Shown here: in pieces, positions 29,358 to 37,130 of the stretch
Layout: the number at the start of each line of letters is the position of its first letter
Numbering within the stretch: position 1 is the stretch's first letter
DNA from: Gottfriedia solisilvae
Lineage (GTDB): Bacteria > Bacillota > Bacilli > Bacillales > Bacillaceae_G
NCBI RefSeq assembly: GCF_002128405.1
Contig: NZ_NETJ01000001.1
Location: 434,001-498,000, forward strand
Direction of reading: 5' to 3'
DNA length: 64,000 nucleotides
Program-made: the position numbers and the translations under genes
The notes under the pieces: model-generated
Database searches by the model: none
Told to the model about the DNA's origin: nothing
Seen by the model: only the letters and a program-made list of their open reading frames with translations

Positions 29358-29549
29358 ATGGCTACTTTACACATTAATGGAACGATCAATGAAATCAATG
29401 AAGTATTAAAGGTAATGAGTAATCATTTTGATTTTCAAATGAAAAATCAAAAATCACCTACAAACGACTTTTTTGTTGAAACATCATCTAAAGAATGGGA
29501 GATTGATTCCTTTGTCAGTGAAATGTTAACTGGAGCTTATAATGATTAA
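29358..29549 (+). CDS. Small protein of unknown function (63 aa)
   Basis: I do not recognise this protein. It is 63 residues, acidic, soluble, with no membrane helix or cysteine. The first half (residues 2-25, LHINGTINEINEVLKVMSNHF) could form a strand then an amphipathic helix. It is very likely real: CGGAGGG lies 7 nt before the ATG, a strong promoter and a CodY-like box precede it, and a terminator follows 34 bp after the stop. It stands alone, divergent from ilvE. Nutrient-responsive expression is inferred from the box. Confidence 0.75.
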   Translation: MATLHINGTINEINEVLKVMSNHFDFQMKNQKSPTNDFFVETSSKEWEIDSFVSEMLTGAYND

Positions 29550-29582
29550 TAAGTAGTTTTTCCTATATCATCATAATAAAAA

Positions 29583-29614
29583 GGGATGTTCATTTTTGAA
29601 CATCCCCTTTTTTT
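29583..29614. terminator. Shared terminator between the small gene and the ABC importer
   Basis: GGGATGTTCA and TGAACATCCC form a perfect 10-bp stem with TTTT loop, followed by T7 on the plus strand and a shorter run on the minus strand. It serves both converging genes. Confidence 0.88.
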
Positions 29615-29620
29615 AATCAT

Positions 29621-31147
29621 TTATTGTAATAATCCTTCACTCTTTAAGAACTCTTTCGCAACACTTTCTGCAGTTTTTCCATCAACATTTACTTGATAAT
29701 TCATGTTTCTCATCTCATCATCACTAATTTTATTTTGCAATTTATTCAGTACTTTTTCAATCATTGGATATTTTTCAATTGTTTCACTTCTTAGAAGTGG
29801 TGCACATTGATACGGCGGAAATAATTCTTTATCATCTTTTAAAACTTTCATATCGTAACTATCTAACTCACTATCTGTTGAATATGCATCTATTATTGAA
29901 ATATCACCTGATTGAATTGCTTGATAGCGTAATTTTGGTTCCATTGTCTTTAAATTTGGCAAATTTAAACCATACAGCTTTTTTAAACCGAGATAACCAT
30001 CTTCTCGATCTGAAAATTCTAATGTAAATCCTGCTTTTAATTGATTCGCGTATTTGACTGCATCAGATATCGTTTCGATACCATACTGATTAGCTACTTT
30101 TTCTGGCATTGCTAAAGCATAAGTATCGTTAAATTTCATCGGTGCTAAAAAACTCATATTATATTTTTTAACTAAACCATTTTTAGATTGCTCATAAACT
30201 TCACTAGCATTATTACTAACAGCCTTTTCTTTCAAAAATGTAGATACAACTGTACCTGTGTATTCAGGATATATGTCTATATCTCCATTTTTCAGCGCAT
30301 TAAAAACAAATGTAGTTTTTCCAAAATTAGGTTTAACTTCAACCTTTAAGTTTGTTTCATTTTCAATCATTAGCTTATACATGTTCATAATGATTTCCGG
30401 TTCTGCCCCTAATTTACCAGCGATCACAATATCAGTTTTATTCCAAGCTTGGATCGTTATTGGTGAGATACATAATGCTAATATGATAAAACCAGTCGTA
30501 ACCATTCGTAATGAAAAACTTTTAAAACTTGATTTTTCTAGTATTCTTAACAAGAAATCAAAAAATATTGCTAAAATGGCAGCTGGAATCGCGCCAATTA
30601 TAATTAAATTCATATCATTTCGATCAATACCGAGTAAAATCAAACTGCCTAATCCACCTGCTCCAATGAGTGCAGCAATCGTTGCTGTTCCAACGATTAA
30701 GACCATTGAAGTACGTACGCCTGCCATAATAACAGGTAAGGCTAATGGTAACTCCACTTTTACTAGTCTTTGAGAATTCTTCATTCCTAGTCCAGTAGCC
30801 GCTTCCAACAAGATTGGATCAATCTCCTTTATCCCGGTATATGTATTTCGTAATATCGGTAAAAGAGCGTATACACTTAATGCAATAATAGCAGGAACTT
30901 TTCCAATACCAACTAACGGAATTAATATGCCTAATAAAGCTAACGAAGGAATTGTTTGGATGATTGCTGTACTGCCTATTACGTATTCTGATAAGATTTG
31001 CTTTCTTGATAAATAAATACCAATTGGGATAGCAACTACAATCGCAATTATTAATGACAAAAGTGATAATTGAACATGTTCAATCAAAGCAGTAGCCAAC
31101 TGCTCTTTTCGATTACCAAATGTATCTAAAAATGAAGTGAGAATCAT
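29621..31147 (-). CDS. Fused permease/substrate-binding protein of an OpuC/EgtU-type ABC importer
   Basis: A 508-residue fusion. Residues 1-205 form an ABC permease with about five to six helices and the coupling motif EAATGLGMKNSQRLVKVELPLALP. A further helix near 215-235 leads to an extracytoplasmic type II binding domain (about 240-508, VIAGKLGAEPEIIMNMYKLM). Fusions of this build import quaternary amines (glycine betaine, choline, carnitine) or ergothioneine (EgtU); which one applies here cannot be read. GTG/ATG region is overlapped by the ATPase gene end (4 bp), so the two are co-translated. No separate binding protein gene is present. Confidence 0.87.
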   Translation of the reverse strand: MILTSFLDTFGNRKEQLATALIEHVQLSLLSLIIAIVVAIPIGIYLSRKQILSEYVIGSTAIIQTIPSLALLGILIPLVGIGKVPAIIALSVYALLPILRNTYTGIKEIDPILLEAATGLGMKNSQRLVKVELPLALPVIMAGVRTSMVLIVGTATIAALIGAGGLGSLILLGIDRNDMNLIIIGAIPAAILAIFFDFLLRILEKSSFKSFSLRMVTTGFIILALCISPITIQAWNKTDIVIAGKLGAEPEIIMNMYKLMIENETNLKVEVKPNFGKTTFVFNALKNGDIDIYPEYTGTVVSTFLKEKAVSNNASEVYEQSKNGLVKKYNMSFLAPMKFNDTYALAMPEKVANQYGIETISDAVKYANQLKAGFTLEFSDREDGYLGLKKLYGLNLPNLKTMEPKLRYQAIQSGDISIIDAYSTDSELDSYDMKVLKDDKELFPPYQCAPLLRSETIEKYPMIEKVLNKLQNKISDDEMRNMNYQVNVDGKTAESVAKEFLKSEGLLQ

Positions 31148-31902
31148 AATGAGACTCCCCCTTCCACTACATTTTTTTCCCTATAACGACGAATAAATTG
31201 TTCAACAAATTGGTTTTTAGGTTGATTAATCAATTCTTCCTTTGTCCCAATTTGAACAAGTTCACCATTATGCATGATGCCAATTCGATCTCCAATATAA
31301 AATGCCTCATCTAAATCATGTGTAACGAATAAAATTGTTTTCTTAATTTTATCCTTTAATAACTTTAATTCCTTTTGTAATTGTTCACGTGTCACCGGAT
31401 CTAAAGCACTAAAAGGTTCATCCATTAATAACACACTTGGATCTGCAGCCAACGCTCTTGCAACCCCTACTCTTTGTTGCTGACCTCCTGACAAGTCTGC
31501 AACAGATCTTTGCTTAAATTCCTCAGGTACTAAATTAACTAATTCCAATAATTCGTCGACCCGCTCTTTGATCCGATTTTTATCCCACTTTTTCAACTGA
31601 GGTACAATCGATATATTTTCTTCAACTGTAAAATGTGGAAACAATGCGATTTGTTGCATGACATAGCCGAAATCTCTTCTTAATTCATAAATATCTGTAT
31701 CAACTATATTTTCATTATTAAACAAAATCACACCATCAGTAGGATTCAGTAATCTGTTTAATAATTTAACTGTCGTCGTTTTACCGCACCCACTTGGACC
31801 AATTAATACTACACATTCTCCCTTTTCAATCGTAAATGATAAGTCTGAAACTGCATATTTGCCATTTGAATGTTTAAACGATATCTCTTGAAATTCAATC
31901 AT
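31144..31902 (-). CDS. ABC importer ATP-binding protein (OpuC/EgtU type)
   Basis: A 252-residue ATPase that energises the fused permease encoded directly downstream. Motifs: Walker A GPSGCGKTT, Q-loop in MQQIALFPHF, signature LSGGQQQRVGVARAL, Walker B VLLMDEPFSALD and the switch His in FVTHDLDEA. Osmoprotectant ATPases such as OpuCA carry C-terminal CBS domains and are about 380 residues; this one lacks them, so osmotic or c-di-AMP gating through CBS is not expected. GGGAGGA precedes the ATG; a 29-bp inverted repeat lies just upstream. Confidence 0.9.
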   Translation of the reverse strand: MIEFQEISFKHSNGKYAVSDLSFTIEKGECVVLIGPSGCGKTTTVKLLNRLLNPTDGVILFNNENIVDTDIYELRRDFGYVMQQIALFPHFTVEENISIVPQLKKWDKNRIKERVDELLELVNLVPEEFKQRSVADLSGGQQQRVGVARALAADPSVLLMDEPFSALDPVTREQLQKELKLLKDKIKKTILFVTHDLDEAFYIGDRIGIMHNGELVQIGTKEELINQPKNQFVEQFIRRYREKNVVEGGVSL

Positions 31903-31914
31903 TGTTGTCCTCCC

Positions 31915-31943
31915 AAACTATATACTTACTAAATATATAGTTT
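31915..31943 (-). repeat. 29-bp inverted repeat upstream of the ABC importer operon
   Basis: AAACTATATA and TATATAGTTT are perfect 10-bp arms around a 9-bp spacer, ending just before the GGGAGGA ribosome site of the ATPase gene. It resembles a repressor operator in the 5' leader or promoter. The regulator is unknown and no regulator gene sits next to it. Confidence 0.55.
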
Positions 31944-32114
31944 AAGGACAAGTTTACTTATGCTACTTATCCATAAAAATTGGACATAGTAACATAAATT
32001 TTAAAAATTTCTTGAATATTAATTGAATTTTTTATTTTAGTATAGTAATTGGAAAATATATTTGATAGAATGAAATCTACTTTTTATTTGCAACTATAGA
32101 TCGAGGTGAATTGT

Positions 32115-33446
32115 TTGAATTCTTTATCTAAAAAAGAAATTTTATTTATGGGTTTTATGCTATTTTCAATGTTATTTGGTGCAGGAAACCTAATCTTTCC
32201 TGCATATTTAGGACAAACTGCTGGGGAGAATGTTTGGCAAGCAGTTGCTGGCTTCATTGTTTCAGATGCAGGACTTGCCGTATTGGCATTTATTGCAATT
32301 GCGAAATCAGGTTCATTCGATACATTAGTGAACAGAGTAAATCCGATTTTTGCCTTACTTTTTCCATTAGCTATTTATCTATCAATTGGGCCAGGACTTG
32401 CTATTCCTCGTGCAGGAAGTTTAGCTTATGAAATGAGTATCAAACCATTTCTATCAAATTCAATCGAATCATCACCAATCGGTTTAATGATTTATACTAT
32501 TGTATTTTTTAGTATTGTGTATTGGTTTGCGAAATCTCCTTCAAAATTAATAGACAGGTTTGGCAAAATTTTAACGCCATCATTGCTTATATTAATCATT
32601 ATTGTATTTATTAAAGCTTTGTTTACTGATTTATCAAGCTTTAATGAAGCTACATCTGTCTATAAACATCATCCGATTTCTCAAGGATTTTTAGATGGTT
32701 ATCAAACAATGGATGCAATCGCTGCATTAATATACGGTATTGTGTTTGTTACAATTTTCAAAGGTAAAGAGATTACTAATCAGAAATTGCAAGTTAAATA
32801 CTTAGCGATATTTGGAATCATTTGTGGCATTCTACTAACCTTTACTTATTTAATCATTGCTTATTTAGGTGCTTCTACTGAGATTTCTGGTACTGTTGAT
32901 AACGGTGCGATTGTATTAAGTACAGTACTACATCAGTTATTTGGTAATAGTGGAACAATTGTTTTAGGTCTTATTTTTACACTTGCATGCTTAAGTGTTT
33001 GCATTGGTCTAATTACTTCATGCGCACAATATTTTACAAGTATCTTTCCAAAATTAACTTATCTTAACTGGGTAGTTTTATTATGTGCGATTAGTGCCTT
33101 TGTTGCGAATCTTGGTCTAACTCAAATTTTAAAAGTTTCTGTTCCTGTACTTGGATTGTTATATCCAATGGCCATTGCATTAATTGTACTTGGGTTAGTA
33201 CATGATAAAATCCCATTTAATTATCGCTCTGTTTATGTGATGACAATCGGTTTTGTTGGTTTATATAGTTTCATCGAAATGATTAATCATACATTTTTAA
33301 ATGGAATTCTTTCTGACATACTAGCTTATATTCCTATGCAAAGTAATGGTTTTGGATGGATCATCCCTGGTTTAGTTGGGTTTATTATTGGTGCTTCCAT
33401 GAAAAGTAAAAATAATTCAAAACCAAATTTTAAAAATGTAGCATAA
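32115..33446 (+). CDS. brnQ: Branched-chain amino acid transport system II carrier protein
   Basis: LIV-II type secondary transporter with about 12 membrane helices that imports Leu, Ile and Val, probably with Na+. The N-terminal SKKEILFMGFMLFSMLFGAGNLIFPAYLG segment is the family hallmark. TTG 32115 is chosen because GAGGTG sits 6 nt upstream; the in-frame GTG at 32106 overlaps that ribosome site. The product is 443 residues, normal length. It lies next to the biosynthetic ilv-leu cluster, fitting its role. Confidence 0.92.
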   Translation: MNSLSKKEILFMGFMLFSMLFGAGNLIFPAYLGQTAGENVWQAVAGFIVSDAGLAVLAFIAIAKSGSFDTLVNRVNPIFALLFPLAIYLSIGPGLAIPRAGSLAYEMSIKPFLSNSIESSPIGLMIYTIVFFSIVYWFAKSPSKLIDRFGKILTPSLLILIIIVFIKALFTDLSSFNEATSVYKHHPISQGFLDGYQTMDAIAALIYGIVFVTIFKGKEITNQKLQVKYLAIFGIICGILLTFTYLIIAYLGASTEISGTVDNGAIVLSTVLHQLFGNSGTIVLGLIFTLACLSVCIGLITSCAQYFTSIFPKLTYLNWVVLLCAISAFVANLGLTQILKVSVPVLGLLYPMAIALIVLGLVHDKIPFNYRSVYVMTIGFVGLYSFIEMINHTFLNGILSDILAYIPMQSNGFGWIIPGLVGFIIGASMKSKNNSKPNFKNVA

Positions 33447-33450
33447 AAAA

Positions 33451-33486
33451 AGTCCTAGTTAACTAATAAAGTTAATTAGGACTTTT
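33451..33486. terminator. Shared terminator between brnQ and the flavoenzyme gene
   Basis: AGTCCTAGTTAAC and GTTAATTAGGACT pair (one wobble) around a 7-base loop, followed by TTTTTCTT on the plus strand. The A7 run before it gives the minus strand a T tail too. Confidence 0.85.
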
Positions 33487-33503
33487 TCTTCTATTTCTTG
33501 TAA

Positions 33504-34670
33504 TTATGAAAGATTTGATTCTTTGATTAGTAAGGATGCGTTCAATTCACTTATACTCTTTTGTCCTGATAATGCCATTGTCAGATCAAAGTCGGCTATG
33601 ATGTTTTTCATAACTTGCATGACACCATCTTTACCTCCAAGCGCTAATCCATACATAAACGGACGGCCAATTAAAACTGAGTTGGCTCCAAGCGCTAAAG
33701 CTTTATAAACATCTGCTCCTCTTCTAATTCCACTATCAAATAAAATTGGTATTTTCCCTTTTAACTCTTTACTAATCATTTCTAAAGCGTCTAAAGAACT
33801 AATTGTTCCATCTACTTGTCTTCCTCCGTGATTTGAAACGATAATTCCATCCATTCCACTTTCATATGCTAGTTTTGCATCTTCTTTATGCAAAATACCT
33901 TTAAGTAAAATTGGTAAGTTCGTTTGCTTTCGAAGAAACGCTAAATCATCCCATGTAAGTGCAGGATTTCCAAATAATCTCGTCCAAAGCAAAATGGCTG
34001 ATTCAATATCTTCTTTAGGAGATACATTTAATCTTGAACAAAAAACTGGATCCTCTAAGTAATTTGCGATTCCTTGTCCAAGTAAAAAAGGTAAATACGC
34101 ATTTTCAATATCTTTTTCTCTCCAACCCATCATTGGCGTATCTAGTGTTACGACTATTGCTTCATAACCACATTTTTCCGCACGTTTGACCATACTTGCA
34201 GTTATATCCATATCATTGCTCCAATACAATTGGAACCATTTTGGTGAATCATCCAATACATCTGCAATTTTTTCTAATGAAAAACTTGCAGCAGTACTCG
34301 CGATATAAGGGATCTTTAAAGCTGCTGCTGCTTCTGCTGACTCTAATTCCCCGTTTGGATGTGCAATCGTCTGAACCCCAATTGGGGCAAATAATATTGG
34401 TGATTGATAGGTTTTTCCAAATAACTTTACACTGATATCTCGTTCAGATACATTACGTAACATTCTAGGTACGATTTTCCATTGATCAAATGCTAATCTA
34501 TTTTCCTTCATTGAGCGTTCTTTCCCAGCCCCACCAGCTATATAATAAAATGAGCTTTCATCTAATTGTTCATGTGCTAATTGTTCCATTTCTTCAAAAG
34601 AAACAGGCAGATCACTCTTTCTACCACTACTATAAACTTGAAATTGAACATTATTTCCGTAGTTATTCAA
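33504..34670 (-). CDS. FMN-dependent alpha-hydroxy acid oxidase (lactate oxidase/monooxygenase type)
   Basis: A TIM-barrel flavoenzyme that oxidises a 2-hydroxy acid, probably L-lactate. FMN-binding LKGILHKEDA, the catalytic histidine in VSNHGGRQVDG, and LFDSGIRRGADVYKALALGA are all present. Start is uncertain: an ATG at 34694 has no ribosome site and abuts a cre-like element, whereas TTG 34670 has AAGGGTG upstream; I use 34670 (388 residues). The N-terminal region with PVSFEEMEQLAHEQL and the length best match lactate 2-monooxygenase or lactate oxidase. A cre-like site points to catabolite repression. Confidence 0.85.
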   Translation of the reverse strand: MNNYGNNVQFQVYSSGRKSDLPVSFEEMEQLAHEQLDESSFYYIAGGAGKERSMKENRLAFDQWKIVPRMLRNVSERDISVKLFGKTYQSPILFAPIGVQTIAHPNGELESAEAAAALKIPYIASTAASFSLEKIADVLDDSPKWFQLYWSNDMDITASMVKRAEKCGYEAIVVTLDTPMMGWREKDIENAYLPFLLGQGIANYLEDPVFCSRLNVSPKEDIESAILLWTRLFGNPALTWDDLAFLRKQTNLPILLKGILHKEDAKLAYESGMDGIIVSNHGGRQVDGTISSLDALEMISKELKGKIPILFDSGIRRGADVYKALALGANSVLIGRPFMYGLALGGKDGVMQVMKNIIADFDLTMALSGQKSISELNASLLIKESNLS

Positions 34671-34697
34671 TACAAACACACCCTTAGAATACATTTT

Positions 34698-34711
34698 TGT
34701 AAGCGTTTACT
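34698..34711 (-). promoter_or_regulatory. cre-like (CcpA) site upstream of the lactate oxidase-type gene
   Basis: TGTAAGCGTTTACT fits the cre consensus TGWAANCGNTNWCA at all but the final base (the same motif reads near-palindromically on either strand). It lies in the promoter/leader region of the gene. CcpA control is inference. Confidence 0.5.
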
Positions 34712-34849
34712 TATTTCTAAACAAACTACTAAATTCCCTCTATTTTTTATAGTAAATAATTCGACATTCCTCGTGAATTGAGTTGTCATATTTACACTTT
34801 TTAGTTCATAAAATGATTAAACATTTGACTATGAACGGTGGTGTTGTGA

Positions 34850-35326
34850 ATGAAACACACTGATTGGATAAAACTTAGCGTAAGACTTGCTTATGAAAAT
34901 TTATTAAATAAAAATGGTGGGCCTTTTGGAGCAATAATTGTCAAAGATGGTAAAATTATCGGAGCTGGCGTAAACAGTGTGACAACCTTAAATGATCCAA
35001 CTGCTCATGCTGAGGTGCAAGCAATTAGAGATGCCTGTTTAAATATCGGAACCTTTACTCTAAAGGATTCTGTTTTATACACTAGTTGTGAACCATGTCC
35101 GATGTGTCTTAGTGCAGCATATTGGTCTAGAATCTCTAAAATTTATTATTTTTTCACGAAAAAAGAGGCAGCTGCAATCGGTTTTGATGATGCACATATT
35201 TATAATGAATTATCGTTACCATATGAAGATCGCTCAATTCCGAGTGAACAAATATTCATTCCGGTAAATGATAAGGAAAATCCATTTATCGTGTGGATTA
35301 ACGATGAAAATCGTACAAATTATTAA
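34850..35326 (+). CDS. guaD: Nucleoside deaminase, guanine deaminase type
   Basis: CDA-fold zinc deaminase of 158 residues, most like Bacillus GuaD, which converts guanine to xanthine. The zinc site is HAE (His53, catalytic Glu55) plus PCPMC (Cys83, Cys86). GGPFGAIIVKDGKIIGAGVNSVT and GFDDAHIYNE (near the C-terminus) match GuaD rather than the tRNA adenosine deaminase TadA. It stands alone, with a weak GGTGGTG-type ribosome site and a terminator after it. Confidence 0.83.
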   Translation: MKHTDWIKLSVRLAYENLLNKNGGPFGAIIVKDGKIIGAGVNSVTTLNDPTAHAEVQAIRDACLNIGTFTLKDSVLYTSCEPCPMCLSAAYWSRISKIYYFFTKKEAAAIGFDDAHIYNELSLPYEDRSIPSEQIFIPVNDKENPFIVWINDENRTNY

Positions 35327-35351
35327 TTTAGATGAGTTTATCCTCATTAAA

Positions 35352-35378
35352 AAAAGGTTGTCAATATGACAACCTTTT
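35352..35378. terminator. Shared terminator between guaD and the PilZ gene
   Basis: AAAAGGTTGTCA and TGACAACCTTTT are perfect 12-bp arms with a 3-base loop, flanked by A and T runs, so it works in both directions. Confidence 0.88.
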
Positions 35379-35381
35379 CGT

Positions 35382-36047
35382 TTATAAATCGTATTTCAAT
35401 GATTGTATTTGTAATCGTTGTTGTTCCATCGTGTATTTTACAATTTTTTGTCTATCTTGACTAGTCAATTTACTATACATTAATGAAATTAACTGCATTT
35501 CATTTGATTCCGCATCATGTATTCTTACAATTGTTGATTCAACTTTAACTTCTTCGTTTAAGGAATTTTCGAATTGTAAATTCATTAATAAGACAACATT
35601 CTGGTTTACTTGTAATGGAATTGACTTTGGAATATGAATCGCAACTCCTCCAGCACTGATATCCTGTGATAAAGATTTTAATGGTGTAAACTCTCCTTCA
35701 ATTGGAAGTACTGTGATTTCAGTAGTAGATGGTATGCGAAAGAATCTTCTTCTTTGCTCTTTTACCAATTCATTTTCATTAGGTTTATTAAAAACCATTA
35801 CAGGAACTGTTTCATGTAAAGATTGGATATATGTTAAGTTACAGGTATAAAGTTCTAATCTTTTAGTTAGAAATAAAATTTTAAAAGTTGAATTTCTCGT
35901 AAATATAGCATTTCTACCTGTCATTTCATTAATTGGTATATCTAAATGAAGCTGTTGGTCAAGTATATCTACTAGTCTTGATTTATAATATAAAATTTGA
36001 TCATCGATCTTTTCTTCGATAAAGACCGTATCTCCTATTGATAGCAC
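35382..36047 (-). CDS. PilZ domain protein, YcgR/MotI-type c-di-GMP receptor
   Basis: A two-domain flagellar-brake-type protein. The N-terminal half (YcgR-N barrel) is followed by a PilZ domain whose c-di-GMP motifs are visible: RRRFFR (RxxxR) and DISAGGVAI (D/NxSxxG). In B. subtilis the relative YpfA/MotI slows the flagellar motor when c-di-GMP is high; the same is inferred here. The ATG at 36056 directly abuts AAAGGAAGG, so the GTG at 36047, 9 nt on, is the better start and gives an N-terminus LSIGDTVFIEE like its relatives. About 221 residues. Confidence 0.85.
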   Translation of the reverse strand: MLSIGDTVFIEEKIDDQILYYKSRLVDILDQQLHLDIPINEMTGRNAIFTRNSTFKILFLTKRLELYTCNLTYIQSLHETVPVMVFNKPNENELVKEQRRRFFRIPSTTEITVLPIEGEFTPLKSLSQDISAGGVAIHIPKSIPLQVNQNVVLLMNLQFENSLNEEVKVESTIVRIHDAESNEMQLISLMYSKLTSQDRQKIVKYTMEQQRLQIQSLKYDL

Positions 36048-36131
36048 GCTATACATCCTTCCTTTGAAAAAAATTTACTAGATGGTTATATAACGTTTAT
36101 CGACATAATTTATTAATTGTTAATAAAATGA

Positions 36132-36554
36132 TCAATCTTCTTTATCAAGTAGTTCATTTTCCTCTTGTTTTTTATTTTTCCAAATTTTAAATTTCTCAAT
36201 GTCAGTGTTTAATTGTTTAAATGTGAAGGCTAGAATTGTTGCATCATCCAATAGTCCCAATCCAACCAGAAAATCGGGCATAGCGTCAATCGGGCTTACA
36301 AAATAAAGTAAAGCTGCTATAACAGTTAATATTGACTTAGTGGAAATATCTCTATAGCTACCGTTAATATAGGCTTTAAATAAATCGATAAATAAAATGA
36401 CTTTTTCCCAAGCATCACCTAGTGCACCCTTTTTCTTTGGTGCTAATTTCATTGCTTTTTTTAGTAAATCAGACGACTTTTCTTTATTTCCAAGATAGGA
36501 AGAGGCATTTTTGAGGTATTTTTGAAAAAATTTGTTTTTATCTTCATTAGTCAT
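36132..36554 (-). CDS. YkvA-type DUF1232 membrane protein
   Basis: A 140-residue protein with a DUF1232 core: two hydrophobic segments around residues 68-105 carry the family signature YFVSPIDAMPDFL...GLLDDATILAF. The role of the family is unknown. The lysine-rich N-terminus (residues 1-45) is longer than in YkvA. AGGAGG precedes the ATG. It reads toward the PilZ gene, ending 75 bp before its start. Confidence 0.8.
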   Translation of the reverse strand: MTNEDKNKFFQKYLKNASSYLGNKEKSSDLLKKAMKLAPKKKGALGDAWEKVILFIDLFKAYINGSYRDISTKSILTVIAALLYFVSPIDAMPDFLVGLGLLDDATILAFTFKQLNTDIEKFKIWKNKKQEENELLDKED

Positions 36555-36658
36555 AGTTACTCCTCCTTTTTGTTTTAGTTTATCAAATCGTAAATGAAGT
36601 GAAAAGTAATAAACAATTCATTCTCTAATAAGCCTTAAATATGAGAATTTGTTGATTT

Positions 36659-36720
36659 CCACTTCAGGATGCTCGTTTCCATGGGGCAGGCGCTGAGCCT
36701 CCTCCTTCCGTTCAATCTTT
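36659..36720 (+). repeat. Truncated copy of a dispersed Bacillus-type repeat
   Basis: A G+C-rich island in AT-rich sequence: GCTCGTTTCCATGGGGCAGG, then CGCTGAGCCTCCTCCTTCCG and TTCAATC. It resembles one end of a palindromic MITE-like repeat I recall from Bacillus genomes (TTTCCGCGGGGCGGGCGCTGAGCCTCCTC). The opposing arm is missing. It shares CCTTCCGTTC with a relic at 57671-57735. Confidence 0.5.
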
Positions 36721-36832
36721 GTGAGTAAATCAGAGTATCCTAAGAGAAATCTTATTAATACTGCCTGTATTAAATAAGCTGTAAATCCTTAATAATGAAA
36801 AACTACTTTTTATCCCTTTGTCTCAACAACTT

Positions 36833-36943
36833 CTATATTAAAAATCGATGGATAATTCCTTGTCTTTGGGCACATGCCTCGCAAGTATTTTCTTTACCAT
36901 TCAGTTTTATACTATAAACAAATATACAATTCTTACACTCCAT
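36833..36943 (-). CDS. Possible 36-residue protein with two CxxC motifs
   Basis: A short open frame, ATG 36943 to TAG, encoding MECKNCIFVYSIKLNGKENT then CEACAQRQG and a basic tail. The cysteines form CxxC-x14-CxxC, spaced as in a zinc ribbon. Against it: no clear ribosome site lies upstream and no terminator follows. It is isolated in an intergenic region. I do not recognise it; it could be chance or the remnant of a longer protein. Confidence 0.3.
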   Translation of the reverse strand: MECKNCIFVYSIKLNGKENTCEACAQRQGIIHRFLI

Positions 36944-37044
36944 AAAGTACTAATTCTAACTTACTGACATATTAAATTGACTTCCAGAAAAATATTTATC
37001 TCGATTTAATTAATAATTAACTTGGTGTTTTCATCATAAAAACA

Positions 37045-37079
37045 AAAGGACCAAATCATAAGTGACTTGGTCCTTTTAC
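37045..37079 (-). terminator. Terminator of the ABC-F gene
   Basis: AAAGGACCAA and TTGGTCCTTT form a perfect 10-bp stem with a 12-base loop, about 55 bp after the gene end, with T tails on both strands. Confidence 0.82.
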
Positions 37080-37130
37080 TACTGTATCCTTTAACTGAAT
37101 CTATAAAGAATGAGATCAGTAGTATTTATA

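Larger units (their letters stand above)
36555..37044. other. Intergenic region with repeat relic and a mini-ORF
   Basis: About 490 bp between the DUF1232 gene and the ABC-F terminator. It holds a G+C-rich repeat relic (36659-36720) and a 36-codon minus-strand ORF with two CxxC pairs (36833-36943), described separately. I see no further gene or RNA in the rest. Confidence 0.6.
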
